This document shows positions 1 to 6,326 of a stretch of 8,601 nucleotides of DNA, piece after piece; positions within the stretch are counted from its first letter, which is position 1, and each line of letters starts with the position of its first letter. A model generated the notes under the pieces. The model had not been told where the DNA came from. It saw nothing but the letters and a program-made list of their open reading frames with translations, and ran no database searches. Source of the stretch: Parachlamydiaceae bacterium (GTDB lineage: Bacteria > Chlamydiota > Chlamydiia > Chlamydiales > Parachlamydiaceae); assembly GCA_013698165.1 (NCBI GenBank), contig JACCVN010000565.1, positions 1 through 8,601 of the forward strand, in the 5' to 3' direction. The translations under genes and the position numbers were made by a program.

Positions 1-451
1 CTCAAATATTCCCAAAAACTTCCCATCACAGCTGAAGACAGTTGGGAATTTTTTTCTTCTCCTGCCAATTTGAAAATTTTAACACCAGCGCACATGGGAT
101 TTGAAATCTCAAATCAACATGAGAAACGCAATATGTATGCCGGCCAAATCATTGCCTATACTATCCGACCTGTATGGAATCTTCCTTTAGAGTGGGTGAC
201 AGAAATCACACATGTTCAAAAACCTGAGTACTTTATCGACGAACAACGGTTTGGCCCTTATAAGTTTTGGCATCATGAACATCGATTTTTTCCAATTCCC
301 AACGGTAGTAGACATTATCCATTATAAATTACCTTTCGGAATTTTGGGAAAATTTATGCACTATCTAAAAGTGAAAAAAGATCTAGATAATATTTTTAGT
401 TATAGAAAAGCCCAATTAGAAAAGATGTTTGGGATTTATAAGGAAAATTAA
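1..451 (+). pseudogene. SRPBCC-family ligand-binding protein, 5'-truncated by the window edge and frameshifted
   Basis: Reading frame 1 is open from base 1 and gives a typical SRPBCC (START/Bet v1-like) N-terminal stretch (QKLPITAEDSWEFFSSPANL), then LTPAHMGFEI, the WVTEIT strand and an FGPYKFWHHEH core. It hits a stop at 325-327. The expected continuation, VVDIIHYKLPFGILGK followed by a C-terminal helix ending in FGIYKEN, lies in frame 2 and ends at the TAA at 449-451. The frame must change between about 275 (a run of six T) and 306, by a net loss of two bases or gain of one. Family members are usually about 150-160 residues, so both halves together make a near-complete protein. They bind small hydrophobic ligands, but the substrate here is unknown. 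The break may be true decay, a sequencing error or, less likely, programmed frameshifting. Family assignment is fairly sure; pseudogene status is not. Confidence 0.72.
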
Positions 452-461
452 AAGGTATCAA

Positions 462-513
462 ACAGCAAGATTCTAACCCTAAATTCTGGCTTTACTGAAA
501 ATCCTCTTGCTGT
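462..513. repeat. 9-bp inverted repeat with long loop upstream of pal
   Basis: ACAGCAAGA at 462-470 is the exact reverse complement of TCTTGCTGT at 505-513, with a 34-nt spacer. It sits just after the stop of the SRPBCC remnant and before pal. The long loop and lack of a T-run argue against a good intrinsic terminator. It could be a weak regulatory dyad or chance. Confidence 0.25.
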
Positions 514-542
514 GAATTGCTATCTTTATGCTACTATCCACT

Positions 543-568
543 CTCTAAAGACTTACTCTAAAGACTTT
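543..568 (+). repeat. Tandem 13-bp direct repeat in the pal leader
   Basis: CTCTAAAGACTT occurs at 543-554 and again at 556-567. The unit is 13 bp, repeated twice with a single base difference at its end. It lies immediately upstream of the pal ribosome binding site, so it falls in the 5' untranslated leader if transcription starts upstream. No function can be assigned. Confidence 0.5.
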
Positions 569-571
569 TTT

Positions 572-577
572 AAGGAG
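572..577 (+). promoter_or_regulatory. pal ribosome binding site
   Basis: AAGGAG is followed by a 9-nt spacer and the ATG at 587. This fixes the pal start at 587 rather than at the ATG at 512, which would add 25 residues in front of an otherwise well-formed lipoprotein signal peptide. Confidence 0.8.
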
Positions 578-586
578 TGTAACAGT

Positions 587-1303
587 ATGAAGAAATCATT
601 TTTATTACTTTTTGTCCTAGGTTCAATATTGTCATCCAGCTGTAATCGTCAGCCTGTTGAAGTATGGGATGATACAAAATCATGTGGACGACATATCAAC
701 AGAGGCCTAAGCACTTTGTGCGGTCAATACGCCCCCTCAAAGCAGGTGAACTCCCGGGACGAATTCATCGGCTGGAAAGAAGATGCTGCCAATGCTGGGG
801 CCTATCAGGAAGAATATATTGCAATTCCTGACGAACAACCGTGTAATGCTATCGCCATGGCAGATTTTCAAAAGCCTCAGCCATACGAAACTCCAGGTGA
901 TCCAGGCAGTTCTGTCCCAGGTATAAGCGCCTTTCGCGACCCTGCAACAATGCCGTCCCTCAGAAATGTTTTTCGCAATATCACGTTCGAATACAATAGC
1001 AACTTGATTAAGGGCGAGGGGAACATGGCCACAATTAACGCTGTGTCCAATTATCTACGATCAAACCCAAATGTTTATGTATTCATTGAAGGCCATTGCG
1101 ATGAACGAGGTCCTGAAGCCTATAATCTGGCTCTAGGCTCACGCCGCGGTAACTCTGTACGCAACATGCTGCTTGACCAAGGGGTTAACCCAGACCACGT
1201 GTTCACAATTTCTTATGGTGCGGAACGCCCGCTCATTATGGAATCACATGAACAGGCTTGGGGACAAAACCGCCGCGCAGAATTTAAACTCTACATAAAT
1301 TAA
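587..1303 (+). CDS. pal: Peptidoglycan-associated lipoprotein Pal
   Basis: Outer-membrane lipoprotein that binds peptidoglycan non-covalently and works with the Tol system to hold the outer membrane to the cell wall, mainly at division. The 238-residue protein starts with a lipoprotein signal peptide (MKKSFLLLFVLGSILSSSC); C19 is the likely lipidated cysteine, although the lipobox is loose, with L at -4. Residues 20-125 are a variable linker with C33, C45 and C86. The OmpA-like domain spans about 129-238, from FRNITFEYNS to NRRAEFKLYIN. By analogy to OmpA and Pal, D172 in EGHCDERG and R187 in LGSRR would contact the diaminopimelate of the stem peptide. The usual Thr of EGHTDERG is Cys here (C171). 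Overall layout matches Pal of Chlamydia. No tolB lies directly upstream; the neighbour is the SRPBCC remnant. A hairpin begins just after the stop. Identification is secure. Confidence 0.95.
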   Translation: MKKSFLLLFVLGSILSSSCNRQPVEVWDDTKSCGRHINRGLSTLCGQYAPSKQVNSRDEFIGWKEDAANAGAYQEEYIAIPDEQPCNAIAMADFQKPQPYETPGDPGSSVPGISAFRDPATMPSLRNVFRNITFEYNSNLIKGEGNMATINAVSNYLRSNPNVYVFIEGHCDERGPEAYNLALGSRRGNSVRNMLLDQGVNPDHVFTISYGAERPLIMESHEQAWGQNRRAEFKLYIN

Positions 1304-1306
1304 GTA

Positions 1307-1332
1307 AATACTGGCCGTTAGAGGCCCGTATT
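1307..1332 (+). terminator. Hairpin directly after pal
   Basis: AATAC-T-GGCC (1307-1316) pairs with GGCC-C-GTATT (1323-1332) around a 6-nt loop, with one internal mismatch. It begins 4 nt after the pal stop codon. There is no T-run after it, so it is either an atypical terminator or a 3'-end stabiliser that lets pal mRNA accumulate above the downstream genes. Confidence 0.4.
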
Positions 1333-1363
1333 ACGTAGCTCTCCACTCATTGTTGATTGCCCG

Positions 1364-1419
1364 ACTAATTTTAAGTTTTTTGATTAAAAACAGTTTCAGC
1401 CAAAAAACTTAAAACTAGT
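1364..1419. repeat. Long near-perfect inverted repeat between pal and the LysM gene
   Basis: The 14-base arm at 1369-1382 (TTTTAAGTTTTTTG) is the exact reverse complement of 1401-1414. One mismatch further out, ACTA (1364-1367) pairs with TAGT (1416-1419). That gives 18 pairs of 19, closed by an 18-nt loop. The stem is A/T rich and no T-run follows the right arm. It lies about 64 nt before the preferred start of the LysM gene, so it could end transcription, attenuate it, or mark an mRNA processing site. Confidence 0.6.
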
Positions 1420-1482
1420 TGAGCTCTCAACATAGGAATGCAAGCTTCGATTATAACAGATCATCGTCTAAGAGATACTTAT

Positions 1483-2172
1483 ATGCGTTTACGACAAACA
1501 CCTCTAGTTTTCATTGCTATCTTACTGGCACAAATGCCTTTAGCCGCAATCCCTTCATACCGCACTCAAAACCCCGTACCAGCTCCAAACTCTAGCCCGG
1601 AAGCTATCGCCATACGAAATTTGCGCGAAAATATCGATGCAATGCGCCATGGTCAAAATAATCATGAAAATGAAATTAGAGTTTTTGCCGAAAAATTTGA
1701 CAGCATTGAAACAATTATCGATTCCCTTCGCAGTCAATTGCGAGAAAGCTCAAGAGCTCATAAAGACAATTTAAACGCTTCAGCATCAGATCTAGATTCA
1801 AAAATTGCCGATCTCGAACTTGTCACTAAAGGGGCAGCTTCAGACCTGCGTCAACTTAAAGAGCATGCCAATGAATCAAGTAATGTTCTCACTCAATATC
1901 AACAGCGACTACGCGATCTGGAAAAAGTCTCTGAACAGCAAGCTCAACAAATTAACAACCTCCAGTCAGCTTTAAAGGCGATTACTGAAATTCTTGGTAA
2001 AGATAGCGATGACCCCAGCTCTAAAATCTATCGCGTTAAATCCGGTGATAGCCTCGAAAAAATTGCTAATGCAAACCAAACATCTATAAAAGTGCTCAAA
2101 GAGCTCAATAATCTTACCAACGACAGAATCATTATCAATCAGAAGTTAAAACTTCCTGAAAAGCAGAACTAA
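1483..2172 (+). CDS. Secreted coiled-coil protein with C-terminal LysM domain (CT601-like, in CpoB/YbgF position)
   Basis: Probable periplasmic protein that binds peptidoglycan. I prefer the ATG at 1483, giving 229 residues, over the in-frame ATG at 1438. The later start leaves a clean signal peptide (MRLRQTPLVFIAILLAQMPLAA) and has a purine-rich AAGAGA 7 nt upstream, whereas the earlier ATG has AGGA abutting it. Residues about 40-172 are rich in Glu, Gln, Leu, Ser and Asp with heptad-like spacing and form a long predicted coiled coil. Residues about 182-224 are a LysM domain (IYRVKSGDSLEKIANANQTS, then LKELNNL and INQKLKLP), which binds N-acetylglucosamine-containing glycan. The order pal then coiled-coil protein recalls tolB-pal-cpoB of proteobacteria and pal-CT601 of Chlamydia. 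CpoB itself ends in TPR repeats rather than LysM, so a CpoB-like role is inference. The stop overlaps the murI start by one base. Confidence 0.85.
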   Translation: MRLRQTPLVFIAILLAQMPLAAIPSYRTQNPVPAPNSSPEAIAIRNLRENIDAMRHGQNNHENEIRVFAEKFDSIETIIDSLRSQLRESSRAHKDNLNASASDLDSKIADLELVTKGAASDLRQLKEHANESSNVLTQYQQRLRDLEKVSEQQAQQINNLQSALKAITEILGKDSDDPSSKIYRVKSGDSLEKIANANQTSIKVLKELNNLTNDRIIINQKLKLPEKQN

Positions 2173-2990
2173 TGACTCATCCACGAAATCTTGCAATTGG
2201 CATGTTTGACTCCGGAGTTGGTGGACTAACAGTTCTACGTCAGATTTGCAAACGCCTTCCTAATGAAATGATTGTCTACTTTGGTGATACTGCAAGGGTC
2301 CCTTACGGAGATAAGAGTAATCAAGAAATTTTGCGCTACTCTATTGAAAATGCCAAATATTTGATGTCGTATCACAAGATCAAGGTCCTGGTAAATGCAT
2401 GCAACACTTCTGCCTCCTGTTCAAGAATTGAGCTCAAGCAGCTATGCCCTATTCCTGTTGTCGATGTCATAGAAGCTGGTGTTGAAAGCATTGTCAAAAC
2501 TACAAGATCTCAGCGCATTGCTGTCCTAGGCACTCGTGCGACTATCCGCTCCGGCATCTATGAGAAAGAGATCATTAAGCTACTCCCGCAAGCGACGGTC
2601 ATCTCGATTGCCTGTCCGCTATTTGTTCTCTTGGTTGAAGAGCAATTCATTAACCATCAGGCTACAAAACTTATTGTTGAAGAGTATTTAGCCCCTTTAA
2701 AAAATCAAAATATCGACGCTCTACTTCTTGCCTGCACGCACTACCCTCTTCTCCGAGACATTATTCAAGAGGAGCTTGGAAGCGGCGTGACCATCGTTGA
2801 CTCCTCCAGCAGCTGCGCAGATATGGTGGCGGATTTGCTATCAAAAAAGGATCTCAAAACACCTCTTTTGTCTTTGCGCGAAAGGCATCAATTTTTTGTT
2901 TCCGATAACCCTGAAAGATTTGCCGTTACTGCCAAAAATTTTTTAGATATACATACTGAAGTTCATGTTCAAATCAAATCGCCAGATTAG
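2172..2990 (+). CDS. murI: Glutamate racemase
   Basis: Cytoplasmic, cofactor-independent enzyme converting L-glutamate to D-glutamate for the peptidoglycan stem peptide (added by MurD). The full-length product is 272 residues. The N-terminal IGMFDSGVGGLTVL carries D13 and S14 of the active site. YFGDTARVPYG (about 36-46) is the second signature. The two catalytic cysteines are C77 in VNACNTSAS and C188 in LLACTHYPLL. Both are present, so the enzyme should be active. ATG overlaps the preceding TAA (TAATG), and no good Shine-Dalgarno is visible, so translation is probably coupled to the LysM gene. Its last 26 bases overlap the next gene. To my knowledge the Chlamydiaceae lack MurI and may use DapF to make D-glutamate, so its presence points to an environmental chlamydia. 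Identification is secure. Confidence 0.97.
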   Translation: MTHPRNLAIGMFDSGVGGLTVLRQICKRLPNEMIVYFGDTARVPYGDKSNQEILRYSIENAKYLMSYHKIKVLVNACNTSASCSRIELKQLCPIPVVDVIEAGVESIVKTTRSQRIAVLGTRATIRSGIYEKEIIKLLPQATVISIACPLFVLLVEEQFINHQATKLIVEEYLAPLKNQNIDALLLACTHYPLLRDIIQEELGSGVTIVDSSSSCADMVADLLSKKDLKTPLLSLRERHQFFVSDNPERFAVTAKNFLDIHTEVHVQIKSPD

Positions 2991-3495
2991 AAAAAATTGC
3001 ATTATTGTATGCATTATTGCCTTTTTGTGCACGGTAATGCATCTGGAAGCCAACTTTGAACCACACAAGCTTTCATTCGACGATCTTTCGCAATTAGACC
3101 AGCAATGGGAATCCACTTCTGTCATACCGCTGCAACTGAAATCTTTAGAAGGGCATTCTATAGAAATTTGGGGTTTTCTCTATCAACAAGCAAATGAGCA
3201 ATGGATTTTAGCCGCCATGCCCAATCTAAAAAGTTGCTGTCTTGATAATAACAAAATTACCGGTATACGCCTAAATGTTAACTGGCTATCAATCCCACAG
3301 CCATCTTCTTTAGCGGTACTCGTTAAGGGGAAATTAGATATCGATAGACAGGAACTCTCCAGAAGGCTATACCGTTTAGAAAATGCGGAGATCCTTCCCC
3401 AAGTAAATATCTCATGGTTATACGCCATTCTTTTGGCACTTTTACTCGCCATCGGTATTGGCCTTTTTTTTAAAAAGACAAGATACTGGGGATAA
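2965..3495 (+). CDS. Unrecognised membrane-anchored protein with a central SCC motif
   Basis: 176 residues, not confidently recognised. A hydrophobic N-terminal segment (about 11-27, NCIIVCIIAFLCTVM) is a signal peptide or anchor. The middle (about 52-145) looks like a small beta-rich domain, with strands around IEIWGFLY, WILAAMPNL, IRLNVNWL and AVLVKGKL, and a SCC motif at 90-92. A C-terminal helix (about 150-169) is followed by KKTRYWG, so the domain probably faces the periplasm with a short cytosolic tail. The pattern G-F-L-Y then CC then V-x-G-x-L loosely recalls DUF1980/DUF3299-type domains, but I would not assign either without a profile search. The ATG at 2965 lies inside the end of murI (26-nt overlap, different frame) and is the only ATG before the hydrophobic segment. 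Co-transcription with murI and the LysM gene suggests an envelope role; this is inference. Confidence 0.7.
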   Translation: MFKSNRQIRKNCIIVCIIAFLCTVMHLEANFEPHKLSFDDLSQLDQQWESTSVIPLQLKSLEGHSIEIWGFLYQQANEQWILAAMPNLKSCCLDNNKITGIRLNVNWLSIPQPSSLAVLVKGKLDIDRQELSRRLYRLENAEILPQVNISWLYAILLALLLAIGIGLFFKKTRYWG

Positions 3496-3613
3496 ATGAA
3501 GTGTTCAAAAAGTTGATGCGATCAAGTTGAAGATGTTTTTTGTCTATTCGCTTATACCGAAAGATCATATGAAAGTCCTCTCTAGCTTTTTTTGTTCCAA
3601 ACCCTCTAAAAAA

Positions 3614-3617
3614 AGGG
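3614..3617 (+). promoter_or_regulatory. Ribosome binding site for the GTG start at 3625
   Basis: The core AGGG (3614-3617) follows a run of A and lies 7 nt before GTG at 3625. A CTTTTTTT tract about 14 nt upstream of the A-run could pair with AAAAAAAG and partly hide this site, but the stem is only A-T and therefore weak. Confidence 0.5.
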
Positions 3618-3624
3618 CATCTTC

Positions 3625-4764
3625 GTGAAATTATTCGAAATTGACGACATCCCCCTTACACACATCTCAGACAATGACCACGAGCTGGCCCACCATCTAA
3701 TGCTCAAAGCCTTAAAAAATCCTTCTTCACTGATCGACAACGTACAAACACATTTAAAAGCTGCAGTCTATAAAGGCTCTCTTTTGCCGGTAGCTATCAA
3801 TGAAAAGGCCTTTAATACCTCGCACGTCTGTTCAATGCACACAACTTTTGTCTCATACGCGCGGCAAGAACTGCGCCATATTAATAAAAAGCCTGTCAAA
3901 AATCTCTTGCTAGGCTTAGTGAGCTGTCTAGACGGAATTTTAAAAGCAGCCAAAATTGATCGGGTGGTCTCAAATAATAATTTTTTCTTGGCGACATGCC
4001 TATACCCCTCTGAAGAATTGAATGAGAAGAATCTTTCTCAATATATTCATAATACTGCCCAAGAATTCAAAGGTCATGCTATATTGTTCAAGTCACTCAA
4101 CATGCATACTAATGCAAAATTGATGCTTGCCCTTAAAAACATTGGATGTCACATGATGCCATCAAGAGAAATATTTTTATTCGACCCGGCATTAAAAGAT
4201 TATACTGCGGAACGTCATTATCAAAAGGATCTAAAAGCCTTAAAAAACTGTAAAACTCACACCTTATGCCCCCCTTCTGAATTCACAGAAAATGACTTTG
4301 AGCGTATGGCTATTTTGTATAAAATGCTCTACATCGATAAACATTCGATTTATAATCCTATGTTCAACCGCGAGTACATGCGTCAATCTCATGCGAGTAA
4401 TTTTATTAAATACTATGGCCTACGCAATGAAAAAGGTATTCTTGATGGGTTTATCGGTTTTTATGAAAGGCATAATGTCACTTCAACACCAGTTGTGGGC
4501 TATGATACTACTTTGCTACAAGAGCTTGGCCTCTACCGCATGCTGATGGCTCATGCTATTTCCAGAGCACATACACATGAATTAATTCTAAACTTAAGCT
4601 CCGGAGCCTCAGAATTCAAATTACGTCGAGGCGCTGTATCATTTATCGAATACCACGCGGTGTACACCAAGCATTTAAAAAATTACTTTCAGAAGCTAAC
4701 ATGGGGTATCTTAAACAGTACTATGACCCACTTAGGCATTCCGATTATGAAAAAATTCTTATAA
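3625..4764 (+). CDS. GNAT/FemAB-like acyltransferase, function unknown
   Basis: 379 residues starting at GTG (MKLFEIDDIPLTHI), with a plausible AGGG ribosome binding site. There is no signal peptide or convincing membrane helix, so it is cytoplasmic. The layout resembles large GNAT-superfamily proteins of the Acetyltransf_6/FemAB type. The N-terminal half contains LPVAINEKAFNTSHVCSMHT and is less typical. The C-terminal half, about 220-350, holds FERMAILYKMLY, then GFIGFYERHNVTSTPVVGYD, then ELGLYRMLMAHAI in the position of the acyl-CoA pyrophosphate loop, and finally LNLSSGASEFKLRRGA. The acceptor is unknown. The FemAB type would fit amino-acid addition to peptidoglycan, but many relatives act elsewhere. 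Its stop lies 15 nt before dnaB and overlaps the dnaB ribosome binding site, so the two genes are probably co-expressed. Fold assignment is moderately sure; function is not known. Confidence 0.75.
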   Translation: MKLFEIDDIPLTHISDNDHELAHHLMLKALKNPSSLIDNVQTHLKAAVYKGSLLPVAINEKAFNTSHVCSMHTTFVSYARQELRHINKKPVKNLLLGLVSCLDGILKAAKIDRVVSNNNFFLATCLYPSEELNEKNLSQYIHNTAQEFKGHAILFKSLNMHTNAKLMLALKNIGCHMMPSREIFLFDPALKDYTAERHYQKDLKALKNCKTHTLCPPSEFTENDFERMAILYKMLYIDKHSIYNPMFNREYMRQSHASNFIKYYGLRNEKGILDGFIGFYERHNVTSTPVVGYDTTLLQELGLYRMLMAHAISRAHTHELILNLSSGASEFKLRRGAVSFIEYHAVYTKHLKNYFQKLTWGILNSTMTHLGIPIMKKFL

Positions 4765-4779
4765 GGAACAAGCTTCATT

Positions 4780-6225
4780 ATGTCCGATTCCGAACCTAAA
4801 ATTCGCATTGCACCAAATTCAAAAGAAGCTGAAATGATGGTGCTAGGATGCATGCTGACAAACATCAACAGCTTAAACATTGCTGCCGATGCACTTGATG
4901 ACTCCGCATTTTATTACACTGAGCACAAAATCATCTTTCAAGCCCTCAAAGGGGCCTATAAAAGCGATAAGCCGGCAGACGTGCACATTATCTGCGAAGA
5001 ACTAAAAAGACAAGACAAACTCAAAGCTGTCGGAGGTCCTGCCTACATCACTTCCCTAGCCCAATATGCCGGAACTTCTGCCTATATTGAAGAATATTCC
5101 CAAATTGTCCAGGACAAGTCTGTCTTGCGCAGAATGATCAATGCGGCCCAAATCGTCGAAAAAAATGCCCTTGATGAACCGCAAAATGTTCTTGAAGTCT
5201 TAGATGATGCCCAGCAGCTTTTCTTTAAAATCAGCCAAGCCACAAATCCAAACAGCGGTCTCTTAATCAAGGATATCCTTAGCGGTGTAAAATCGGAGTC
5301 TCAACTTCCTTACATCAAAGAGCTGGAAGCACGCCAAGAGCTATTCTTACAAAGAGGTCCTGACGATGGCAGCATCACGGGAATACCGACACATCTAACT
5401 GACATCGACAAGATGTTCAATGGCCTGAATAACTCGAACCTGATGATCCTTGCAGCTCGACCTGCAATGGGAAAAACAGCTCTGGCACTTAATATCGCTG
5501 AAAATGTCTCTTTCAAAAGCAAGGTGCCTGTAGGCATATTCTCCCTGGAAATGAGCGCTGAACAACTTGTACATCGTATTATTTGCTCTCAGTCTGAAGT
5601 TGAATCAAACAAGATTAAAACTGGCTCGCTTAACAATCACGAATTCCAACGTGTCGTTCAGTCTGTCGGTGAGATGCAAAAACATGTTATGGTCATTGAT
5701 GACCAAGCAGGACTCAAGATCACTGATCTACGCTCTCGCGCCCGCCGCATGAAAGAATCTTATAACATCGGCTTCTTAGTGATCGACTACCTCCAACTGA
5801 TTTCGGGATCAGGAAATAACCGTAATGCCGAAAATCGCCAAAGTGAAATTTCAGAAATTTCCAGGATGCTTAAAAACCTCGCTCGTGAGCTCAATATTCC
5901 TGTTTTGTGTCTCTCTCAGCTCTCAAGAAAGGTGGAAGAACGTCCCGGTCATCGGCCGAATTTAAGCGACTTAAGAGAAAGTGGAAGTATCGAACAAGAT
6001 GCCGACATAGTGATGTTCCTCCTCAGACGAGAATATTATGATGCCAACGACAAACCGGGTATGGCAGAACTGATTGTCGCAAAAAACCGTCATGGCGGTG
6101 TAGGCACAGTCAACTTAACCTATCGCAAAGAGATCGTCAGATTCGCAAATTATACCCATCTTTCCTATACACCTGATGATGACCTGGAAGCAGAAAAAGC
6201 TTTTAGCCAATTCATGCCTGCATAA
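4780..6225 (+). CDS. dnaB: Replicative DNA helicase DnaB
   Basis: Hexameric ATP-driven 5'-3' helicase that unwinds the replication fork and recruits primase. At 481 residues it is of normal length. The N-terminal helical domain is about 10-115 (APNSKEAEMMVLGCML, ADVHIICEEL), the linker helix about 160-185 (LLIKDILSGV), and the RecA-like motor about 200-460. Walker A is ARPAMGKT (226-233, K232). The catalytic Glu is E257 in SLEMS, and Walker B is LVIDYLQL with D336. Sensor Q380 sits in CLSQLSRKVEERPG, followed by SDLRESGSIEQDADIV. The arginine-finger region is AKNRHGG with R437. All key residues are intact and no intein is present. The ATG has an AAGGA 12 nt upstream that overlaps the stop of the acyltransferase gene. 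A strong hairpin follows the gene, and the next genes point the other way. Identification is secure. Confidence 0.98.
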   Translation: MSDSEPKIRIAPNSKEAEMMVLGCMLTNINSLNIAADALDDSAFYYTEHKIIFQALKGAYKSDKPADVHIICEELKRQDKLKAVGGPAYITSLAQYAGTSAYIEEYSQIVQDKSVLRRMINAAQIVEKNALDEPQNVLEVLDDAQQLFFKISQATNPNSGLLIKDILSGVKSESQLPYIKELEARQELFLQRGPDDGSITGIPTHLTDIDKMFNGLNNSNLMILAARPAMGKTALALNIAENVSFKSKVPVGIFSLEMSAEQLVHRIICSQSEVESNKIKTGSLNNHEFQRVVQSVGEMQKHVMVIDDQAGLKITDLRSRARRMKESYNIGFLVIDYLQLISGSGNNRNAENRQSEISEISRMLKNLARELNIPVLCLSQLSRKVEERPGHRPNLSDLRESGSIEQDADIVMFLLRREYYDANDKPGMAELIVAKNRHGGVGTVNLTYRKEIVRFANYTHLSYTPDDDLEAEKAFSQFMPA

Positions 6226-6236
6226 TCTTATTGCAC

Positions 6237-6277
6237 GCTGCAGCACTAGTACACTGTCAAGGTAGTAGTGCTGCAGC
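6237..6277. terminator. Hairpin between dnaB and the convergent minus-strand genes
   Basis: GCTGCAGCACTA (6237-6248) is the exact reverse complement of TAGTGCTGCAGC (6266-6277), with a 17-nt loop. It starts 12 nt after the dnaB stop and lies between convergent genes, so it could serve both directions. Neither side has a T-run, so it is not a textbook Rho-independent terminator. Placement and stem strength are the evidence. Confidence 0.6.
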
Positions 6278-6326
6278 ATTACACTTCAACATCATCAAAA
6301 CAATGTCCCTTGAAAAGTTGAATTAT

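Noticed and set aside
507..537. Possible pal promoter, TTGCTG with TACTAT
   Set aside because: The spacer is 19 nt and both hexamers are imperfect. The region is A/T rich, so such matches are expected by chance.
512..586. Upstream ATG at 512 as the pal start
   Set aside because: It adds 25 polar residues before a normal lipoprotein signal peptide, while AAGGAG sits 9 nt before the ATG at 587.
1438..1482. ATG at 1438 as the LysM gene start
   Set aside because: AGGA directly abuts it, leaving no spacer, and the 15 extra residues would precede an otherwise complete signal peptide.
3584..3615. CTTTTTTT pairing with AAAAAAAG as a switch hiding the acyltransferase ribosome binding site
   Set aside because: Only A-T pairs plus one C-G, so the stem is too weak to claim as a regulator.
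3496..3624. Short ORFs or an RNA gene in the gap before the acyltransferase
   Set aside because: The only ATG frames close within a few codons, and no tRNA-like or strong stem structure is visible.
5310..5537. Minus-strand open frames inside dnaB, murI and the acyltransferase gene
   Set aside because: They lie antisense to clearly conserved coding sequence, have no ribosome binding sites and show no recognisable protein pattern; they are shadows.
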